A stretch of DNA of 64,000 nucleotides, taken from assembly GCA_016845065.1 (NCBI GenBank), contig JAERTG010000175.1, forward strand, positions 1-64,000. Direction: 5' to 3'. Below the pieces are notes generated by a model. It saw nothing but the letters and a program-made list of their open reading frames with translations, was not told where the DNA came from and made no database searches. Origin of the DNA: Fidelibacterota bacterium (GTDB lineage Bacteria; Fidelibacterota; UBA8477; JABMPR01). Every line of letters starts with the position of its first letter. Positions within the stretch are counted from its first letter, which is position 1. The position numbers were made by a program, and so were the translations under genes. Shown here piece by piece: positions 1 through 9,410 of this stretch.

Positions 1-15
1 AGTGACCCGATATTT

Positions 16-1980
16 GTGACAGCCTTGAATAGTTTGGATTACCAGCGAAGTGCCACTCGTTTCTACATCGGGGACATAGCAGGAGGCTTGGAGTGCCTGG
101 GTCACCATTCTTCTGCCATAGATCTACAGCGTCTCACTGGGAGTGAGTATGACAGGTTCACATATGTCAGGAGTAGTCTGGATAGGCTGGGTAGCGAATC
201 AAGTGCGCTTCTGGAGCAAATCGACGATGAGTGGACAAGGATGTCTAAAGGCTTCTCAAATGAATTCGTTTGGATTCCCCTGGTCGAGAAGACTCATGGC
301 ATTGGTGGTGAAGAATTACTTTCCGCGACGATCCAACCTTTAAGTATTGAGGTTGAGCATAGAAGAAATGACGCAGGCCAGGATCTGATCTTTTTCAATA
401 ATCATCCCATTGCAAATAGTGACTTGATTTATTACCAAGCTCTGGACGCTGTCACTGTTGCAAAACGACAGCTAAAGTCAAAGGGCAATCTAAAGTCTCA
501 GTATTTTAGAGTTATGTTTGGATTTCCATTAACCGATCACTTTTATACCGGTGAATCTTTCGGGCTGGGTATGAGTCTGGCTGTGCTAGCTCAAATGGAG
601 AAACTCACTATCCAGAGAGTGCAACACGCTCTTGCGAAACAGGCAGTGATTACAGGCGGGTTGGATGTAAATGGAACTGTCCGACCCATTGCAAACCAAA
701 GTCTACCTGCCAAAATTTTAGCATTCTATCATTCTCCATTCACAACCTTTGTGCATCCAGCGCTGAATGCTCCCGAGGCAGATAAGAGTTTTTCACAAAT
801 TGAAAAACACAGATTGTCCAGTGAACGAATTCCAGTTCAAACCATATCGGATGTAATCAAGAACAAGTCCGCAGTCATTCAGAAATCGATTTCTATCGGG
901 GAGTGGTCCAGGGCGCATATTCGTAAAAGTCACATACTACGTTACAGCTTTGCATTGATACTTTTATGCTTGATCGTATTTGCCGGATGGATTGCCAGTC
1001 AGGATGTGAACCCTGTCAGAATTGAGATGAAAGAGAATGTGATGCTGGCCTATAATGGTCATGACAATCTACTGTGGTCACGTGAAGTGATACCTGTTGA
1101 ATCCATGAAAGAACAGGAGTTCGAAGCAAGGAAAAAGATGGCCCGGCATTTAATTGCTGATCTTAACAATGATGGACAAAACGAAGTCGTGTATTCTGTG
1201 GCATCCATTTCAAAATTTCATGCGGGTTATCTTATATGTCTTGATACCCAGGGTGAGCTTTTGTGGAGTCTTGATCTTGGAGGAGGAGAAAGTTTTGGGG
1301 GGGCAGAATATGAGCGACCATTTGGCGTTAGTGAAATCCAGGTAGTTGATGAAGGGACAGCGACGCCCACAATTTTAACTTTGCTTAATCACCATCCCTG
1401 GTTTCCTGCTAAGATAGTACATATATCGTCAGCAGGAGAGGTATTTGGAGTATATCATCATGGTGGCTCTCTGTCTGACATAGATTTGCTCGACGTTTCC
1501 GGAGATGGGGTTAAGGATCTCGTATTTTGCGGCATCAATAATGAAAGTCGAGATGCAGTCCTAGGAGCGTTGGATTTGTCAAACATTTCGGGTCACAGCC
1601 CGCAAAAGGTTAATCATTATCGCCATTCTGATTCCCAGGAAGCTGCACATATTCTTTATTTAAGATTTCCTAAAGGGGATTGGCTCGATTTAAAGGAAAA
1701 GAGTCGTAATTTTGCCATTCGAGAATTGAGGATGGCGGGGGATAAAAATTTAATTGTAACGGTCTCAAATAAGCGAATGATGTACTACGCCTACTATCAA
1801 TTCGGACCACAAATGATCTATCAGAGTGCCAGCTTTGCTGACAATATGTTGGATAATTATCTCACCCTGCATGGTCGCAGTCTTTACAAAGACTATTCTA
1901 AGGAGTTCATCCGAAGTAAACTTGATTCTATCAAGTCGTGGAATGGGTCAGAGTGGATCAATTTCACTCCCTCCAATTAA
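16..1980 (+). CDS. Membrane protein with Lon-like (S16) protease domain, one TM helix and FG-GAP/VCBS-like C-terminal region; N-terminus may extend upstream of the window
   Basis: 'TGESFGLGMSLAVLAQ...KQAVITGGLDVNGTVRPIANQSLPAKILAFYH' resembles Lon 'GPSAGIAM...[25 protein letters not shown]'; TM 'YSFALILLCLIVFAGWIA'; 'IADLNNDGQNEVVYSV' and 'LDVSGDGVKDLVF' are FG-GAP-like. Confidence 0.6.
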   Translation: MTALNSLDYQRSATRFYIGDIAGGLECLGHHSSAIDLQRLTGSEYDRFTYVRSSLDRLGSESSALLEQIDDEWTRMSKGFSNEFVWIPLVEKTHGIGGEELLSATIQPLSIEVEHRRNDAGQDLIFFNNHPIANSDLIYYQALDAVTVAKRQLKSKGNLKSQYFRVMFGFPLTDHFYTGESFGLGMSLAVLAQMEKLTIQRVQHALAKQAVITGGLDVNGTVRPIANQSLPAKILAFYHSPFTTFVHPALNAPEADKSFSQIEKHRLSSERIPVQTISDVIKNKSAVIQKSISIGEWSRAHIRKSHILRYSFALILLCLIVFAGWIASQDVNPVRIEMKENVMLAYNGHDNLLWSREVIPVESMKEQEFEARKKMARHLIADLNNDGQNEVVYSVASISKFHAGYLICLDTQGELLWSLDLGGGESFGGAEYERPFGVSEIQVVDEGTATPTILTLLNHHPWFPAKIVHISSAGEVFGVYHHGGSLSDIDLLDVSGDGVKDLVFCGINNESRDAVLGALDLSNISGHSPQKVNHYRHSDSQEAAHILYLRFPKGDWLDLKEKSRNFAIRELRMAGDKNLIVTVSNKRMMYYAYYQFGPQMIYQSASFADNMLDNYLTLHGRSLYKDYSKEFIRSKLDSIKSWNGSEWINFTPSN

Positions 1981-2240
1981 TATCCTGTAAACAAATGAGT
2001 TGAATAGTAGTCCTTTCTAGGTCAAAGGCACATCCTGACATCCCACTACTTAAATAACACTCGTTTTTTGAAACGATAGTGCGTGTTCATAGTAGCTAAG
2101 TAATGGAGGACGAGTAACCGAATATCCTTCCTGCGGCTAGGGCATAAGTCTGGGTGGAAGGTCAATATCCTTCAAGCCGTTTGGCGAGTTTATTTGTAGT
2201 GGTGTGGTGGGATGAACTATATCTAAAGGGAGTGTGGAAA

Positions 2241-5200
2241 ATGAAGACATTGTTTTTTTTATTGTTATGCTTGGTCAGCAGTATAAATCAGATATATGGA
2301 CAAGACCATACAATCACTAGACAGGGAAATGATGATGACAACCATTGGGGAGAGGTTCACTATATCTCACCTCAAGAGGATGGAACTCTACCCTCATTTC
2401 CTTCATTTGTGATCCTGGGGAATGATGATGAATGGGGAGATGGGCTGGATGCCAATGGAGGTGTTTACTACAATATTTCAGGTTTGCCAAGTGCTGATAT
2501 GGAGGATTATGATGACTTGGATTTAAAAATTCAATATCAGCTTACAGATCGGTTTCGTACTGGTGAGAGCGACAACCACTCAACTATTTCAATAACCTAT
2601 TACCATCCTGATGGCTCGTATGATTCACAAAGCTATACTGAGACTAGTGAACATTTGTTAAATACTCGTCATGTGTTATCTGAAAATTCTGGTAACTGGC
2701 TCCGATCTGGCGCAGGCGGTACAGGGAAGGTAGAAGTGGAGTTTAACAGTGCCGATGAAGTTGCTATTGATTGGATAAAAATTGAATATACTCTTAAACC
2801 AGAGCTGGAGCTCGTGTCAGAGACTGTGCCCTCAACGGTACCTGCATCTGGGGGAAACTATTCTGTCACCTTAAGGAACTCTGGTGGTGGGAACTTGAAT
2901 TGTTCATATGCAGGGGAGCCCAACTGGGTAGATATCTCCCCCTCATCAGCGAATTTATCTGAAAATGAAAGTCAAACCTTCACAATAGACATTGACCCGA
3001 ATAATTCAGAAAGTAGCCGCTCCGCCCAAATTACTTTTGACAATGGTAACCTGCAAAGTGATGCAGGCGATGTTATTATAACGTTTGGGCAATCAGGTGT
3101 ATCACCCCCTGATCTCCGCCTATCAAACTCATCTGTTCCATCATATATACCAAGATCGGGGGGCTCGTACACCGTCCGTGTGAATAATGATGGAGAGCAA
3201 ACCCTTTATTGGGATACACAAAATATTCCAGAGTGGGTGACCCTATCACCTGAGGGTGGGAATATTTCAGGGGATGGAGATCGAAACGTTTCCATAACTG
3301 TTGAGGAATATACAGATCCTACACCTGATCCTAGAACTGCTACCATTCGTTTCTACAATACACAGAACGCTTCTGATGATGCCGATCTCTTGATCCGGCA
3401 ATCTGCTCCTGATCTGCCGGATCTTGATATATCAGGTTTTGCTGCTAATTGGCAAGTTTCAGCAGAAGGTGAAACAGAAAATGGAGAGGTTGAAAATGAA
3501 GGTGATCTACCACTGGAGTGGCGATCAATTGTAAGTGACCCTGACTGGATAAGCGTTAGCCCATCGGGGACGAATACAACTGCTGGGAACGACGAAACCA
3601 CAGTGTACATTTCGATAGATCCGAATCCGGGGCCAGGTTCTAGAATCGGAACCGTTGAGTTTGAGAACGTTGCAAATCCAAATAATGATGAAACAATTAC
3701 GATCAATCAAGAAGCACCGACAGGTTGTTTAGTAGGTGTTATTGAAAGCCAATCGGGAAATCCTGTTCAAGGCGTTCGGGTCTATACTTTACCTGGGAAT
3801 AGTGAGGACATATCCGACTCTCAGGGTGAATTCGAGATATGTGGTTTAGAATATTCAACATATGATGTTCACTTTGAATTAGAAAATCATTCGTTTGACC
3901 CGAACCCTGAAGAAGATGTGACTGTTGATCAACCAACCGTCAATATCGGACAAATTATTGATATATCGGCATTTACTCTCAGCGGTTCAATAACGTATGA
4001 AACAGGTGAATGTCAATTAGCAGGTGTTGACCTATACAACACTGCGAATGGGGACGTGGATCTACATGTCGATTCTGAGGATGATGGGAATTGGAGCTAC
4101 TCTTTTGGATATGGAGAAGAGGTTGTTATCGAACCAAGGCATGAGGGCTTCGCTTTCGAACCAGAATCATTTCCTTTATCGGGAGTTCATACTATCATTG
4201 AGGATATTGACAATATTAATTTCGTATGTACAACGACTCATTTTCTGACCGTCAATGTTACTGGCGGATGCAATGAACCGATAGCTGGAGCTCAAGTCAC
4301 AGTTGAGAGTGGCAGCTGTTTCTCAGAGACATTCACAACGAATGAAGAAGGGAACATCCTTGAAACTCTCTCGCCGCTTAACTATAGCATTTCAGTGACC
4401 GATCCTCAAAACCCCACCTGGTTTCTAGGTGAAGTGCAGGAGGTCAATTTAGAGGAAAATTCAGTTTTAAATTTTAACCATACTACTCCCCTTCATGTAG
4501 AAATTCAAAATATAAGTGACTATGAATACTGTGAGGGAGAGTATTCAATGCACCGTGGAATTGAGAATCCGCTCAGTCTAATCGTTAAAAATGATGAGGG
4601 TTGTGTGATTGAGGATGCAACAATCATCGTGGAAGATCGCCTAGGGGATGTAACCAGTTTGGATACTTTGATACTTGAAGATGGTGTAGGGTATTATGTA
4701 GCTATTGGAGGGTTGCCGAATTTCGGAAATCCTCCAACTTATTCGAAATTACTCATTCTAAAAGTCGAGGGACAGGGATTAGGTATCGATGAGAATGAGA
4801 TCAGAGAATACTCCTTTGTTGTTACGGGGGCAGGCACTGCTGAGAATGAGTTTGTTACTGCGATCCCAAATATACCGATCCGCATTCTCCATGATCCGCC
4901 AGGTGATATGTCATCATCTTATTATGAAGAAACCTATTCATTCCAGCAGGGTGTCAATATGTCCGTTCTCTCTGAGTTAGGAACGGAAATCACATGGAAA
5001 GCCTCCTTAGGTTTTGGTCCATTTTTTAGTGCTGGCATGGAAGGTTCCGTCAATGCAAGCTGGACGACAAACGAGGAAGGAGGTTCCTATTTTGGCTATG
5101 AGTTTTCAGAGGGAGTATCAACATCTTCTCAGCAACAAAATCCAAATACAATCGGTCCCGGCTATGGCGATAGGTTCTTCGGACATGGATTAAATGTCTA

Positions 5201-6842
5201 CTATGCCATCGTACCATATTTAACAATTGAAGAATGCAATATTAATCTATCAGAAGAGATGATTTGGGGACCAAGTGATGTTGAGACTATGTATTTTTAC
5301 TCTGAGCAATATATCCGCGAAAGGATAATAGCACAGTGCGAGGATTTGGATGATCCAGAGTTAGATAGCCTCACCCTAAATAATGACTGCTATGAATTAT
5401 GGTCAGACATTCTTTCACTAAATGTTGGATCCGATAATTTGGTCACAGATGATGAGGAAAGTCGAGTTGAGTACCTCTATAACTTTAGTTTTAATGGCGA
5501 TGGAGCAAATTACAGTTATGAAGAAAGTGTGACTTCAGGAGCTACGGCTACCTATACCGTTCTGACTGAAGTTTCTGCTTCTGTAGCTGCAACCATGGGA
5601 TTTGAGGCTTTTGGGACGGGTGCTAGTGGGGGTGTTCTTGTTCGCACCAGCATCACACTTGGGACGGAAACATCCTCAGATGAGAGTTTCACTTCGACAA
5701 CGGGCTTCACTTTGAGCGATGACGACGTTTCTGATAATTTAAGTGTTGATGTATACAAGGATCTAGTTTTTGGAACACCTCTCACACTTTTGTCTGCTGG
5801 TCATACTAGTTGCCCATGGGAATGGTATTCAGAACCAACAATCCAATTTGCATTAAACGATGACGAAGAACCCATACGGAATGAAGTGAATTCCACAGAA
5901 GTAGTCCCCTTCATTCTTCCATTATGTAATACTGGTGATTATTCCGACGCAACTGATGAATTCATAATTTCGGCCCCCTTGGATTTGAATCCATCTCATG
6001 CAGAAGTGACAATACCTAATCCAAATGATATTGGAGTTCCAATTGGAACTTGTGAGAATATCCCGGTTGAAATCAGCTACGGTCCTAACACAATTGGTGA
6101 TTACTCAAGGGTTGGGATTGTTGCAAAATCCTCTTGTAGCGATGGTCAACAGGATACTTCGTGGGTGGAAATATATTGGGAATTTCTTGCTGAGGTCCCA
6201 GCATTCGCTGAACCATACCCTATCGCAGAGGGGGAATCAGTGGATTGGGCTGCTGTCGATAGTTTAGTCTTTTGGGCTAAGATTCCACTTAATTCAACAA
6301 CATCAAATTTGTACTTCAAACGTAGGCCTATAAACTTTGTCAATTTTACTAGTTTTGCTGGACCAATCACGGAGCCTGTGTATTCGGATGCAGAATGGGA
6401 ATACTTCAGGGCTTCGTGGGCTATTCCCAATGAAGATCAGGATTGGGAGTTCATCATTACTAATATGGCTGATGATGGTTCTTGGGCAAATTCTGAGCAT
6501 TACTCACCAGTCAATGTAGTGGACATTGATGGTGAGCCTTACGGGTCTATAGCACAAAAACCAAAAGAATCACGACTCTTTCCTGCATTTCCCAACCCAT
6601 TCAACCCTAGTACTACTATAAGGTATGGGTTACCCGAAGACTCAAATGTTTCATTAGTTATTTATGACCTACGCGGTAATGTTGTCCAAACACTTGAATC
6701 AGAACATCAATCAGCAGGCTGGTATGATGTGACCTGGAATGGTGAGAATGCCGATGGGCACACTATTTCCACTGGGATCTATTTTGCTAGACTTGTAGCT
6801 GGTGAGTATAGCAAGGTGATAAAGATGTTGTACCTGAAGTAG
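2241..6842 (+). CDS. Large secreted protein with BACON-like repeats and type-IX-like C-terminal sorting domain
   Basis: ATG at 2241 gives signal peptide MKTLFFLLLCLVSSINQIYGQ with AAAGGGAG upstream; BACON-like repeats 'VPASGGNYSVTLRNSGGG...PNWVDISPSSANLSENES'; CTD 'FPNPFNPSTTIRYGLPED...VIKMLYLK'. Confidence 0.75.
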   Translation: MKTLFFLLLCLVSSINQIYGQDHTITRQGNDDDNHWGEVHYISPQEDGTLPSFPSFVILGNDDEWGDGLDANGGVYYNISGLPSADMEDYDDLDLKIQYQLTDRFRTGESDNHSTISITYYHPDGSYDSQSYTETSEHLLNTRHVLSENSGNWLRSGAGGTGKVEVEFNSADEVAIDWIKIEYTLKPELELVSETVPSTVPASGGNYSVTLRNSGGGNLNCSYAGEPNWVDISPSSANLSENESQTFTIDIDPNNSESSRSAQITFDNGNLQSDAGDVIITFGQSGVSPPDLRLSNSSVPSYIPRSGGSYTVRVNNDGEQTLYWDTQNIPEWVTLSPEGGNISGDGDRNVSITVEEYTDPTPDPRTATIRFYNTQNASDDADLLIRQSAPDLPDLDISGFAANWQVSAEGETENGEVENEGDLPLEWRSIVSDPDWISVSPSGTNTTAGNDETTVYISIDPNPGPGSRIGTVEFENVANPNNDETITINQEAPTGCLVGVIESQSGNPVQGVRVYTLPGNSEDISDSQGEFEICGLEYSTYDVHFELENHSFDPNPEEDVTVDQPTVNIGQIIDISAFTLSGSITYETGECQLAGVDLYNTANGDVDLHVDSEDDGNWSYSFGYGEEVVIEPRHEGFAFEPESFPLSGVHTIIEDIDNINFVCTTTHFLTVNVTGGCNEPIAGAQVTVESGSCFSETFTTNEEGNILETLSPLNYSISVTDPQNPTWFLGEVQEVNLEENSVLNFNHTTPLHVEIQNISDYEYCEGEYSMHRGIENPLSLIVKNDEGCVIEDATIIVEDRLGDVTSLDTLILEDGVGYYVAIGGLPNFGNPPTYSKLLILKVEGQGLGIDENEIREYSFVVTGAGTAENEFVTAIPNIPIRILHDPPGDMSSSYYEETYSFQQGVNMSVLSELGTEITWKASLGFGPFFSAGMEGSVNASWTTNEEGGSYFGYEFSEGVSTSSQQQNPNTIGPGYGDRFFGHGLNVYYAIVPYLTIEECNINLSEEMIWGPSDVETMYFYSEQYIRERIIAQCEDLDDPELDSLTLNNDCYELWSDILSLNVGSDNLVTDDEESRVEYLYNFSFNGDGANYSYEESVTSGATATYTVLTEVSASVAATMGFEAFGTGASGGVLVRTSITLGTETSSDESFTSTTGFTLSDDDVSDNLSVDVYKDLVFGTPLTLLSAGHTSCPWEWYSEPTIQFALNDDEEPIRNEVNSTEVVPFILPLCNTGDYSDATDEFIISAPLDLNPSHAEVTIPNPNDIGVPIGTCENIPVEISYGPNTIGDYSRVGIVAKSSCSDGQQDTSWVEIYWEFLAEVPAFAEPYPIAEGESVDWAAVDSLVFWAKIPLNSTTSNLYFKRRPINFVNFTSFAGPITEPVYSDAEWEYFRASWAIPNEDQDWEFIITNMADDGSWANSEHYSPVNVVDIDGEPYGSIAQKPKESRLFPAFPNPFNPSTTIRYGLPEDSNVSLVIYDLRGNVVQTLESEHQSAGWYDVTWNGENADGHTISTGIYFARLVAGEYSKVIKMLYLK

Positions 6843-6866
6843 CTTCACCTCTAGCTCGAAAACAGA

Positions 6867-6893
6867 AGCCCCTGACTCAAATCAGGGGCTTTA
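6867..6893 (+). terminator. Rho-independent terminator after the BACON/CTD gene
   Basis: AGCCCCTGACTCAAATCAGGGGCTTT hairpin followed by T-rich sequence, 25 nt after the stop. Confidence 0.8.
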
Positions 6894-6958
6894 TTAATAT
6901 GGTGACATTTTGGTGACCGACACCCTCTAAACCCTTATATAGCTTAAAAGGCAATGTA

Positions 6959-7000
6959 TTTCTAATCCGTAGGTCACAGGTTCGAGCCCTGTCCGGAGTA
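6959..7000 (+). other. tRNA-Arg(TCT)-like 3' half (anticodon loop to acceptor), probable att core of a tyrosine-recombinase element
   Basis: TTTCTAATCCGTAGGTCACAGGTTCGAGCCCTGTCCGGAGTA: anticodon loop TTTCTAA, T-arm ACAGG-TTCGAGC-CCTGT and 3' acceptor strand; no matching 5' half upstream. Confidence 0.75.
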
Positions 7001-7007
7001 CAAAGAT

Positions 7008-7045
7008 AAACCCCATGTAATTCAAGTAGTTACGTGGGGTTTGTT
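7008..7045 (+). terminator. Hairpin terminator after tRNA fragment
   Basis: AAACCCCATGTAA...TTACGTGGGGTTTGTTTTT. Confidence 0.7.
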
Positions 7046-7217
7046 TTTGGTGCACAGTCTATTCTTTTCTATCCAGTCCCGTTATTTGGGACATTTTGGG
7101 AAATGAAATGGAGACTTTTTGGAGACCTAAAATGGGCTGATAGGATAGAAAACCTTAGCCAGTAAGGGTTGTACAAATTGTGGCCAGGTATGGGGCTGTG
7201 CGTTGGGGAATGGGGCA

Positions 7218-7247
7218 TAAAAAAAGGCCCAGCATGAACTGGGCCTT
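7218..7247 (-). terminator. Terminator of integrase 1
   Basis: AAAAAAAGGCCCAGCATGAACTGGGCCTT, read on the minus strand after the integrase stop. Confidence 0.7.
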
Positions 7248-7269
7248 CTCCTAATCTGGGGATTGGCTG

Positions 7270-8286
7270 TTACCAGACTCTATCTAGTACTGCAATACCA
7301 TCTTTAAGGTTTGAATCTAGCAGATGTATATACGCTTGCTCTGTGACCTTTACTGACGAATGTCCCAACAGCTTTGAAACTACATATATGTCAACTCCTG
7401 ATTGAACTAGCTTGCTTCCAAACGTCCTGCGAAGTCCATGAAGTGTACCGTCAGGAATTCCTGCATCGGTGATGTACTTCTTGATCTTCTTGTACATATA
7501 GTCATAATCGAAGTTGAAAGGATGTTCGAGCTTCTGGATGAATCTCCGCTTATGCAGAATATCAAATGCCTTTTTGTCCAGAGGTACAAGCCGTTCCTTA
7601 TCGAACTTTCCACGGAGACGAATCATTCTACCTTTAAAATCAACATTCTCCCAAGTGAAATTAGCTACTAACAGTTCAGCCCGTCTAGCACCTGTGTGTA
7701 AATACATCTCAATTAGATCCAGGTAATTTGGATCATCTACCTCTTTCAGTATGTTCTCAATTTCATCGTCAGTGAATATTTGAGGTTCAGTTTTCTCAAT
7801 CGGGAGCAACTTGACACTCATGATCGGATTGACTTGAACATAGTTATGAGCAATCAAAATATTGAAAAAGGATTTCAAAGTCCTAAGCTCAGCATTGACA
7901 GTAGAGGGACTGACTTTACATTCGTCAATCCGGTAGTGAACATACTGCTTGATGGTCGAGGCAGGTATATTTCTAATCTTCTTATTAGGCATAAACAGGC
8001 GTAAGGTTCTGAAAACTGTTTCTTCACGCTGAATCGTTTTTGGCTTTTTCTGCCCATCGATAAGAACCAGGTATACCTCCTTCATGTCATCAAATTTAAG
8101 ATTGGGCTCGAGTGATGCTTCCAGGCCGGCTCGAATACGCGACTTTTTGTGTTCAATAGAAAGTTTGAATTCCTTTGCGGACTTACTCTCCTTGAACGTT
8201 TTTTGGCGTCTTTTGCGGTTGAAATCGTAATAATCAACGACCCATCTAGCTCCGGAGCTAGTTTTGATCTTTGTAATTGAAGCCAT
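7270..8286 (-). CDS. Tyrosine recombinase/phage-type integrase (copy 1)
   Basis: Catalytic motifs 'LHTGARRAELL', 'HGLRRTFGSKL', 'LLGHSSVKVTEQAYIHL'. Confidence 0.92.
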   Translation of the reverse strand: MASITKIKTSSGARWVVDYYDFNRKRRQKTFKESKSAKEFKLSIEHKKSRIRAGLEASLEPNLKFDDMKEVYLVLIDGQKKPKTIQREETVFRTLRLFMPNKKIRNIPASTIKQYVHYRIDECKVSPSTVNAELRTLKSFFNILIAHNYVQVNPIMSVKLLPIEKTEPQIFTDDEIENILKEVDDPNYLDLIEMYLHTGARRAELLVANFTWENVDFKGRMIRLRGKFDKERLVPLDKKAFDILHKRRFIQKLEHPFNFDYDYMYKKIKKYITDAGIPDGTLHGLRRTFGSKLVQSGVDIYVVSKLLGHSSVKVTEQAYIHLLDSNLKDGIAVLDRVW

Positions 8287-8308
8287 TTTCTAACTCCTTT
8301 CTGGTATT

Positions 8309-8665
8309 TCAATAGTCATCGAGCGTCAGTTGAGGCTCAACGAGTATTGAAAGATCTCTTTGTGTTATTCTTAGATTCTTTCCCACACGGTATGTTGGGA
8401 TGGATTTCTCTCGGATTAACTTCCGCAAGGTCTTACTGGAGATGTCCAGCATCTCCGCTGCAGTGTTCAGACTGAACATCTGCTCAACATGATGCTCTGA
8501 CCTGGTAGCGTAGTTGACAATTTTGCTTAGACCTGATTCACTAACTCGGGTGCTATCACCAACAACATAGAAACTGATGCCAGCCTTCCGACCAAGGGAG
8601 CGGACCTCTCCCGTGGACAGGTCCAGCAGTTGTGCTGCTGTTTTTAGGCTGTACATCTGTTCCAT
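8309..8665 (-). CDS. Excisionase-like protein with two tandem HTH (MerR/Xis-type) units
   Basis: Internal duplication: 'MEQMYSLKTAAQLLDLSTGEVRSLGRKAGI' and 'VEQMFSLNTAAEMLDISSKTLRKLIREKSIPTYRVGKNLRIT'; directly upstream of the integrase on the same strand. Confidence 0.75.
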   Translation of the reverse strand: MEQMYSLKTAAQLLDLSTGEVRSLGRKAGISFYVVGDSTRVSESGLSKIVNYATRSEHHVEQMFSLNTAAEMLDISSKTLRKLIREKSIPTYRVGKNLRITQRDLSILVEPQLTLDDY

Positions 8666-8690
8666 GATTAAAATCCTTTAGTTTGTTTTG

Positions 8691-8963
8691 TTAACTGAAT
8701 GCTGCTTGGTTGGATATTTCCAATAGCGATAGCAGAAACTGTCTAGCATCGTTGCTGATAAAAATGTGTGTGTGTGGAGTTTGAGATGTGCCGTTGATGG
8801 CTTGAGCGATTCTGCAATCGTTCATTTCGTTGAACTTGATATCAATTTTGTTTAGGTTTGTATCAACCTGAATGGACTGAAAACTGTCTACACCGATATC
8901 ATTCAACCTAGAAGCTGCGAAGCTTATGAGATCGACGCTTACATACTTTTCACCACCTTGTTT
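8691..8963 (-). pseudogene. Hypothetical protein truncated by the IS3-type element
   Basis: Open reading continues upstream of the listed ORF start ('GGEKYVSVDLISFAASRLNDIGVDSFQ') until the IS end at ~8964. Confidence 0.5.
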
Positions 8964-9044
8964 AGCCGTTTAGCATTATGGACATGAAAGTCTAATTTAT
9001 TAAGAAAGACTTTGGCTAGTTTGAAAGCTTGAAAGGAGTATCAA

Positions 9045-9410
9045 ATGAATCAAAAGTCAGAGTCTGAAAGACGCGTAAAAGAGATACGCAGGAACACCCG
9101 CCGTAAATATTCCACAGAAGATAAAATCAGGATCGTTCTAGAAGGTCTTCGAGGAGAAGACAGCATAGCAGAGCTGTGTCGCAAAGAAGGCATTGCCCAG
9201 AACCTGTATTATAGATGGAGCAAAGATTTTCTTGAAGCTGGAAAGAAGCGTCTTAATGGAGATACTCAGCGAGAAGCCAACAGCACAGAGGTTGACGATC
9301 TACGCAACGAGAATGATCACCTTAAACGACTGTTTGCAGAGCAGGCTATCCGCAATGATGTGTTAAAAAAAATATCTCGTGGACGGGATACCGGAGTCAG
9401 CGATACATGA
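9045..9410 (+). CDS. IS3-family transposase OrfA (HTH, leucine-zipper-like)
   Basis: 'RRKYSTEDKIRIVLEGLRGEDSIAELCRKEGIAQNLYYRWSKDFLEAGKKRL' typical OrfA HTH_Tnp_1. Confidence 0.9.
   Translation: MNQKSESERRVKEIRRNTRRKYSTEDKIRIVLEGLRGEDSIAELCRKEGIAQNLYYRWSKDFLEAGKKRLNGDTQREANSTEVDDLRNENDHLKRLFAEQAIRNDVLKKISRGRDTGVSDT

Larger units (their letters stand above)
6901..7045 (+). repeat. Direct repeat copy 1 (att-like block: arm repeats, tRNA 3' half, hairpin)
   Basis: Near-identical to 20201..20345 (offset exactly 13,300 bp). Confidence 0.85.

Noticed and set aside
6950-7000. Complete tRNA gene at either direct repeat
   Set aside because: Only the anticodon loop, T-arm and 3' acceptor strand are present; upstream sequence cannot form the D-arm or the acceptor 5' strand (expected TACTCCGG-like).
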